Part shown: positions 57,842 through 64,000 of the stretch, piece by piece | Layout: each line of letters opens with the position of its first letter | Numbering within the stretch: position 1 is the first letter of the stretch | DNA from: Pristionchus mayeri | Lineage: Eukaryota > Nematoda > Chromadorea > Rhabditida > Neodiplogasteridae | DNA length: 64,000 nt | Assembly: GCA_036245805.1 (NCBI GenBank) | Contig: BTRK01000001.1 | Span: 11,532,001-11,596,000 of the forward strand | Reading direction: 5' to 3' | The notes under the pieces: generated by a model | What the model saw: the letters and a program-made list of their open reading frames with translations, nothing else | What the model was told of the DNA's origin: nothing | The model's database searches: none | Position numbers and translations under genes: made by a program

Positions 57842-59729
57842 GAGACATTCCACGAGAAAACGTAACAACTCCCGGATGACTTTTTTGCAACCCCCCTCAA
57901 TATCTCGCTGGTGAAGTCCCCATATCGAGTGCTGATATTTGGCCCAATATGAAGGTCTCTGGTGCATTTTCCGAAAAACGAAAGACCGGGCCCAAAAAAA
58001 ATCTGTAATTTCAATTTTTTGAAAAGTAATATATTATAGGTTTTTCAGGATTACTTTTCAATGAAAATAACGAAAAACATACTTTGAATGCGATCAGATG
58101 CCGATAAAGAGTCGAAAACGTCGATTTTCGACGATTTTTGGCCGTCCTGAAAATTTTTTCAACCAGTCTACCAAAAGTAACTGAATTTTCGGATTCTCCG
58201 TGAGAAACTACGTATAAATTCCGAATTTGACGAAATTTTATCCATGCGCTCTGAAGTTATGGTGTCCTGAATAAGGCTAACTTAAGACTAGCTCTTTGAG
58301 CAAATCCATCACACTATCTCCAAATCATGCCGAATGGGCTCTTTTTCGCACCGAATCTTATTTTTATATCGAATCAAACAATTTGATATCATTGTCAGAC
58401 AATTTGAAGTCTTCATTTTGAAATTTTCATTTTCGGAAATTCCGAATTTCTCTCATTTCACAAAGAGCGGTTTTTTTCCGCTAAAATCAGGTTTGCAATC
58501 ATCCAAAATGCCTCATTTTACCATATACTCATTTCTCAGGCTTCTTTACTTCGTTTTTATGTATTCCACGCTCAATTGCACGCTCTAATGATTTGAAATC
58601 CCGTGGAAATGCGATTTTTTTCTAAATTTTCTAAATTTTGAGAATTTGAGGCTCTCCCAGATTGCTATTTGAAGTTCAACTGCATTATATTTCGCACAGA
58701 ATTACTATATCTAACCCATATAATGATTTCCAGTTGGTTTGGGAGCTATCTGGAGAAAAAAGTTTTTTCACTGGTTTCGAGGTGGATCAAAATTTTTGAA
58801 AAAAGAATTTTCTCCAGATGGCTGCCAAATCAACTGGAAATCACTATATCGGTTAGATATAGTAATTCTGAACGAAATATAATGTAGTTGAACTTCAAAT
58901 AGCAATCTGGGAGAGCCTCAAACTCTCAAAATTTCAAAAATTTCGAAAAAATCGCATTTTCACGGGATTTCAAATCATTAGAGCGTGCAATTGAGCGTGC
59001 AATACATAAAAACGATGTAAATAAGCATGAGAAATGAGTATATGGTAAAATGAGGCATTTCGGATGATCGGAAACCTGATTTTGGCGGAAAAAACCGCTC
59101 TTTGTGAAATGAGAGAAATTCGGAATTTCCAAAAATGAAAATTTCAAAATGAAGACTTCAAATTGTCTGACAATGATATCAAATTGTTTGACTTGATATA
59201 TAAATAAGATTCGGTGCGAAAAAGAGCCCATTCGGCATGATTTGGAGATAGTGTGGTGGATTTGCTCAAAGAGCTAGTCGTAAGTTATCCTTATTCTGGA
59301 CACCATAACTTCAGAGCGCTTAAAATTTCGTCAAATTCGGAGGTTATACGTAGTTTCTCACGGAGAATCCGAAAATGCAATTAGTTTTGGTGGACTGGTT
59401 GAAAAAATTTTCAGGACGGCCAAAAATCGTCGAAAATCGACGTTTTCGACTCTTTATCGGCATCTTATCGCATTCAAAGTATGTTTTTCGTTATTTTCAT
59501 CGAAAAGTAATCCTGAAAAACCTATAATATCTTACTTTTCAAAAAAATGAAATTTCCGATTTTTTTTGGGCCTGGTCTGGCGTTTTTCGGAAAGTGCACC
59601 AGAGCCCTTCATATTGGGCCAAATATCAGCACTCGGTATGGGGACTTCACCAGCGAGATATTGAGGGGGGTTGCAACAAAGTCATCCGTCGACCCCTCCC
59701 AAAAGGTACGTTTTCTCGTGGAATGTCTC
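57842..59729. mobile_element. Large TTAA-flanked palindromic element, 1.9 kb
   Basis: Two inverted arms of about 920 bp around a loop of about 45 bp near 58785; every position x pairs with about 117571-x. Ends are GAGACATTCCACGAGAAAA, flanked by TTAA (57838-57841 and 59730-59733), as in palindromic PALTTAA-type elements of nematodes. Scattered arm differences. Frames inside appear in mirrored pairs and are not genes. Confidence 0.88.
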
Positions 59730-59812
59730 TTAAACCAACCACCAAAAGCGTCCATTGTGATGTCTCCTGAGATGCTCCATATATCTGCGTGGTGTTGTGG
59801 GATGCTACTGAA

Positions 59813-60026
59813 AAAAAATAATAAAGATAATTATAAATTCAAAGGAGAAATGGAAAATTCAAAGGAGAAATGAAGAGAAAGTATCGAAATGATTAGAAAA
59901 ATATTATTCAAACTTGACATGGTTTAATCGACCCTCCGCCACACCCCCCCCCATACAGTAGCGGACTAAAGTTGCTAAACTTTTGTCCGCTACTGTATGT
60001 TCGTTATGGTATAAAGCATTTCTTAC
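59813..60026. mobile_element. Spacer with a 40-bp Tc1-type palindrome
   Basis: At 59956-59995 CAGTAGCGGACTAAAGTT faces its inverted copy (AACTTTTGTCCGCTACTG) with only a few bases between, flanked by TA (59954-59955, 59996-59997). It looks like a Tc1-type element reduced to its two ends, related to 3663-3938. The rest is spacer. Confidence 0.65.
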
Positions 60027-60338
60027 CTCTCCTGATCGATTTTTCTGTCATCGAATTCTCGCTTGCGATCAGCATTCGCACGATTTCTCTCTTGTGCCAG
60101 CAGGGTTGTCATTTTGCTGACTCTGAAGGTCATGTCATTTTTATTCATAGTGTTACTAGGAAATATAACTCAAATGATTTGCTTCTCTATACTAAAATGA
60201 TTCTACTGCTAAGTCGGTAGGCATTGTTGAATTTATTACACATATGTAATACTCCAGAAGGTTTGTTAGAAAGCTAATATGTGCAAACCTCTTTTCCAGT
60301 TCTTCGTTTTTCTTGGTCAGCTCATCGATTCTGGAATT
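60027..60338 (-). CDS. Coiled-coil exons of an unrecognised gene, partial
   Basis: Two phase-matched minus-strand exons: 60289-60338 (NSRIDELTKKNEELEK, ends in phase 2) and 60027-60122 (VSKMTTLLAQERN ... REFDDRKIDQER, ends in phase 2), with proper CAG/TAG acceptors and GT donors. Heptad-like spacing and high charge suggest a coiled coil; it could be a leucine-zipper segment. A possible upstream exon is 60975-61049 (EAMEDERRKASEEKKKDGE), but its phase does not fit directly. Start and end were not found. Confidence 0.45.
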
Positions 60339-61080
60339 CTATAATTAAAACTATTTGGATACTTAGCCCACCCCTACTCTTTCTCCTCTACCCATTCATT
60401 TCTAGGTATCTCTCCCTGATTGTCGGTTACACAACCCCTTTGCGAGAGGGGAGGGGATGAGAAATGATAGGGATGATTGGTGGTGGTGGACCAACTATCC
60501 AAGAAATGTCATTTAATCCGTACGTTGCCCGTAACAAAATATCTGCATCGCTTCATATTTCCCGACAACAACTTGTTTCACTCTCACCGCCAACTATGGT
60601 AAAGGTTCGTCACTATGGTACAAATATCGGCTCTTGTGCTGAAGCTCGGATCGTATAATAGGAGAGTTGGATTGGGATAGGGAAGCAGTGAACATAGGAA
60701 ACACTCATTGTAAGAATTAGCGCCAATTTGAACATCAACATTATGAATTGGCAATGCAACACTGAAAATGAGGAAACAAATAACTTAAATCTGGGTTTCA
60801 GCACAAGAATCCAAATATCACTAGGTCGGATGAGAACCAAAAAGTACCCTTCCCAGTGCGTTCACATTAGGTTCCCACACTGTCAAAGCGTCTTCTGCGA
60901 AAATACTATGGGAGGGTATTATTATTTTTCGTCATCCGACCTCATCCGGCCAAATATTCCGAAACATCACTCACTTCTCTCCATCCTTCTTCTTCTCCTC
61001 ACTCGCTTTTCTTCTCTCGTCCTCCATCGCTTCCGTCAGATATTTCACACTAAATCATCAAAAATCTAAGTGATATTTAA
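60339..61080. other. Stretch without a firm gene
   Basis: Holds the tentative exon at 60975-61049 (minus) and short frames on both strands without recognised motifs. Confidence 0.3.
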
Positions 61081-61195
61081 AGTTACCAAACACCCTTAAA
61101 ATTAGTTGAATTTCCGCGCGTGCCTGATCAAGGTAAAATGAGTGAGAGAGTATGTAAAAACAAGAGAGAAATGCTTTCAAGGATGTTGGGTAACT
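61081..61195. mobile_element. TTAA-flanked MITE, 115 bp
   Basis: Ends AGTTACCAAACACC and ...TGTTGGGTAACT, flanked by TTAA (61077-61080, 61196-61199). Shares AGTTACC termini and the interior phrase GAGAGAGTATGTAAAA with the element at 728-952. Confidence 0.75.
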
Positions 61196-61491
61196 TTAAA
61201 TCACCAGTCAGACAGGGAGACAGCAAGCGAAATAGTGAGACATATGTTATCATTGTAGGCGAATGCATCACAAGACAGAAAGGGTGGAGAGAAATAACAG
61301 ACATAATGAGTTTAACAATTAATTACGACCCCTAACTCATCGACTTTGATGTAAATGACCAGAAAGAGTGGTGGAAGTCATATTGACATCACATCGCGCT
61401 CTCCATACTTTACACACTCTCTCACCGTCTAGAAAGAACGAGGGAACACGCGAATTGAAGAGTCAAAATACGTTCGTATGATGCTGGCGTA

Positions 61492-61812
61492 TAAGTGGCC
61501 CCAGGTTTCCGGAGGGCGCGAATGTGAGTAAAAGCAGTGAATAATCACCAATAAATAATAAACAACACATAAGCGGGAGGAGAGACCGGTCGAGTGCTAG
61601 AGATAAAGTAACAACAGAATGAGGGAATGGGCTAGACATAGAGAGCGAGAGAGCGCGCGGGAAGAAGAGAGCGTTAGAGAAAGAGAGAGCGCGCGCGAGT
61701 TAACTTTTGGGCGCGTAAACAAGTTGAGGGAAGGGGGGCTATGAGTACACATGAGTATTTGCGTACAGGAATAATCTAATTAGGGAAATTAGTACTAAGG
61801 GTCATTTCAACA
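61492..61812 (-). mobile_element. LTR-like sequence, minus orientation
   Basis: On the minus strand TGTTGAAATGACCC ... CGCCAGCA, with the same purine/pyrimidine core (GAGAGAGCGCGCG), AGTGCTAGAG, ACCGGTCGAG and CTAATTAGGGAAATTAG as the LTR-like copies at 24583 and 25139. No target duplication found; probably a solo LTR. Confidence 0.55.
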
Positions 61813-62257
61813 CAGCAGGTGCGATCGCGTCAGAAAGAGAGAGAAGGAATTTCAAATATTAATTAATTGCAAATTGAAATATTAATATGTTATGTAATAT
61901 AAATTGTAATATTAACATACATTGAAAAAGCGTCATGTAATTATGAAAAACATATAAAAACGTAAAACAGCATGTTTACGTTGGATATTGGAGGGTCAAT
62001 ATTGCGCGGGAAAATGAGCGCTCGCCTCGCCCAGTTGGAGAGAGCGCGCGAGCTCCGCCCATTCCACAGCAATTATGGTATCACAACATATATTTTCTGA
62101 AAATCGGATTAAATACGACGATATTGCATTGCTCTAGATATGCGATTGTGTGTAGGTAAAGGTACTTTCTTAATGAGCAAAAGCGACATCTTCCAATCCA
62201 ACTCTATCCCTGTGCAACCAATAACATGTATCTGGTACCATCGACCCTCCCTTGTAC
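61813..62257. other. Spacer
   Basis: AT-rich with short ATTAAT repeats (61855-61920) and a GC-rich patch near 62000-62065. No gene recognised. Confidence 0.35.
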
Positions 62258-62261
62258 CGTA

Positions 62262-63075
62262 TCCCCACCATAGTTGCCCACGCCGGCGGCGACCCCCATG
62301 ACCCCCTATTCATGGTTAAGCACTTCACCCCTCAAATATAGGGGGGAAGTGCTTGACCATGTATAGGGGGTCATGGCCAAAAATCAATTGGTAGGTCAAT
62401 GGTAGGTCAAGACTAGGTACCGTACCCAATCGATAGTACAGTACCCCCAGATACCGTATACCACTACCGTAACCCACGATTATCGCAAACTAACATTATT
62501 TTTAAAAAGTCCTGGTACCGTGCCCAATCGATTATACAGTACCCAAGTAACTACCGTAACCCAGTTCCTTGGGTCAGATCCAGTTCCTTGGGTCAAACAT
62601 TTTTCTAATAATACAAAATCAAGCATACAATTATTTTAAAGTATCCTTCGGTATATATAATTACTGTAGAATCATTTTGTGATCGATTTGGGATTTTTAG
62701 AAAAATATTTGGGATTTTTAGAAAAATGTTTGACCCAAGGAACTGGATCTGACCCAAAGAACTGGGTTACGGTAGTTACTTGGGTACTGTATAATCGATT
62801 GGGCACGGTACCAGGACTTTTTTTAAATAAAGTTAGTTTGCGATAATCGTGGGTTACGGTAGTGGTATACGGTATCTGGGGGTACTGTACTATCGATTGG
62901 GTACGGTACCTAGTCTTGACCTACCATTGACCTACCAATTGATTTTTGGCCATGACCCCCTATACATGGTCAAGCACTTCCCCCCTATATTTGAGGGGGG
63001 GAAGTGCTTAACCATGAATAGGGGTCATGGTCTGAAAACACCTCGCCGCCAGTGTTGGGCAACTATGATCCCCAC
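62262..63075. repeat. Long palindrome, arms about 360 bp, GTACC/CCGTA-rich
   Basis: Arms about 62262-62620 and 62705-63075 mirror each other (CTACCGTAAC / GTTACGGTAG; ATAGTTGCCCA / TGGGCAACTAT). Each arm itself contains smaller inverted repeats (AAGCACTT ... AAGTGCTT) and repeated GTACCGTRCCCAATCGAT units. No coding sequence. Confidence 0.8.
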
Positions 63076-63719
63076 CCCATCGACCGACTCCCTCCTTGTA
63101 CCGTATGTGTAGCCACCCCCTGGAAAATATGTGTAAAGTGTATGTATCGATTGCACTCTGCGCAATGATAGGAATAAATTGTAAAATTGGGCGAAATCTA
63201 GGACAAAATACACACTTCTCGTGGAAAATGAGCAAGTAACAACAATGGAGCGGTTGCATGGCACTCGGTTCGATGACATTCTTGTTATGTATGAGCGTGG
63301 AGAAAGTGGGAAGAAATAAAGAGTATTTATTACAATACGGGACAATGTTAACTATGGAAGATAGAGAGTAGTAAATACCAGAGAAGTGATTGTAGAAACG
63401 TAGTGTCGCGTCCCCAAACTGCATGGGTCACCTACACGGCTAGATTGGTAGCGACTGGACTAACAACCATTCAACATGGCGGGAGAGACCTAGACTGATC
63501 TCTAGAAAGGCGTGGGAATAAGGCAGGCTATTCCCAGCAAGGCGGAATCATATAACTTGCGGAACAGGTAATGGATGACTACGGTAAGTGAGTGTTGCTG
63601 TGTCAGACTTATGATCTGGACTCGTGCACATCAATTTTCATTTATGAGTCCGCGTGCACCATTTATCCATAAATTATTTTTGTTATGCAAAATTTTATTC
63701 AAATGAAAAACATTCTCAA
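63076..63719. other. Spacer
   Basis: No gene or repeat recognised. Frames present on the minus strand lack start context and motifs. Confidence 0.3.
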
Positions 63720-63807
63720 ACAATACCCAAGTGGTATTTGATACACGATACGTATTCACGAGAAAATATGGAAAATGTCTTGTATCTAAAGTTTTGCATC
63801 AACCTCA
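63720..63807. mobile_element. Fragment of a mariner-like element
   Basis: CAATACCCAAGTGG ... AAAATGTCTTG ... TTGCATCAACCTCA matches the right end of the 37154-40579 element (about 40495-40579), followed by TA. The left end was not found. Confidence 0.65.
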
Positions 63808-64000
63808 TATTTGATATATTCGTACAGTACATGCTATTCGTGTTGCTCAAATACGGCCGCTACGGATCTTGGAACTCTTTTTGTTGAAATATGAGTAAGT
63901 TTTAAGCAACGAGGCACAGATTTTCTTGTTCCTCGCATTATTCGCTATCGGAATTTATCTATTTTGCATTTTTCGACTAGGTTAATATAACACTTTCACC

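Larger units (their letters stand above)
55517..59812 (-). pseudogene. Zinc-finger gene L, 3' half, broken by insertions
   Basis: Minus-strand exons: about 59750-59812 (HPTTPRRYMEHLRRHH; its usual first Lys codon is TAG), 57737-57805 (GIYLTCSCGMRYN), [linker exon missing], 55944-56012 (QPQTPRGYTVHLRRHH), 55827-55901 (GIYLACSCVMKFN), 55517-55561 (GQEFTLHSLDED-stop; first Cys is Tyr). The exon that should join the two modules (C-x-G..FTLHK...QCVLCE) is replaced by the retroelement 56128-57707: the intron sequence after its donor resumes at about 56127. No N-terminal half exists to the right. A LINE tail and a palindromic element lie in introns. Confidence 0.7.

Noticed and set aside
60464..60840. 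Short frames on both strands, one with a hydrophobic stretch like a signal peptide.
   Set aside because: No supporting splice sites, start context or relatives; too short to separate from chance.
62262..63075. Short repeated GTACCGT units considered as a CRISPR-like array or satellite.
   Set aside because: The units are part of a palindrome, not evenly spaced direct repeats with unique spacers, and the window is eukaryotic.
63008..63424. A 138-codon minus-strand frame.
   Set aside because: Overlaps the end of a palindrome, has no splice or start context and no recognised motif.
1..64000. tRNA, rRNA and other structured RNA genes.
   Set aside because: No cloverleaf with matching A and B boxes and no conserved rRNA segment was recognised by eye on either strand; a covariance-model scan would be needed to exclude small RNAs.

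Overview
This window looks like eukaryotic chromosomal DNA from a rhabditid nematode, probably Caenorhabditis or a close relative. The evidence is the gene structure: many tiny exons (27-183 nt), short introns with the nematode TTTTCAG-type acceptor, candidate trans-splice acceptors just before ATGs, AT-rich spacers, and TA- and TTAA-flanked palindromic transposons, Helitrons and mariner-like elements. The species cannot be named from the sequence alone. No bacterial, organellar, tRNA, rRNA or CRISPR feature was seen.

The region is a gene-family nursery. Tandem copies of one multi-zinc-finger gene lie on the + strand from 1 to about 24 kb and on the - strand from about 60 to 47.5 kb. A typical copy has 17-18 exons joined almost entirely in phase 0. 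An acidic N-terminal half carries many KEEP/KDEP motifs (SUMO-consensus-like). Behind it comes an alternating series of C2H2 fingers and C-x-C...H-x3-C modules, ending in FTLHKLDED-stop. Two copies read through intact (7202-11086 on + and 47579-53027 on -). One is intact except for a mariner-like insertion inside an exon (1549-5996). Others are decayed by frameshifts, stops, internal deletion or missing 5' halves. A roughly 75-bp non-coding block ending near AATTCCGGAT recurs once between successive genes, 45-80 bp upstream of the ATG in five of them.

Between the two arrays, 35.6-47 kb holds a second tandem family: THAP domain (C2CH plus AVPFF) followed by the same acidic KxEEP exons and classical C2H2 fingers. 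The first copy is the best preserved; the next three are decayed.

The most striking structure is a 5,160-bp inverted repeat (23375-28534 and 29966-35125) with no indels and only two differences noticed, around a 1,431-bp spacer. It duplicates the 3' end of one zinc-finger gene, a small coiled-coil gene, two LTRs, a mariner-like element and a MITE. The right arm interrupts exon 1 of another zinc-finger gene, so it looks like the derived copy; an assembly artefact must also be considered.

Transposons fill the introns and are often nested: Helitron inside a Tc1-like foldback; TIR element inside Helitron inside mariner-like element; non-autonomous LTR retrotransposon (with target duplication, primer-binding site and polypurine tract) inside a mariner-like element. 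At least six further long palindromes lie within about 50 kb. A cluster of fast-changing DNA-binding proteins embedded in transposons invites comparison with vertebrate KRAB zinc-finger clusters, but a transposon-control role is inference only.
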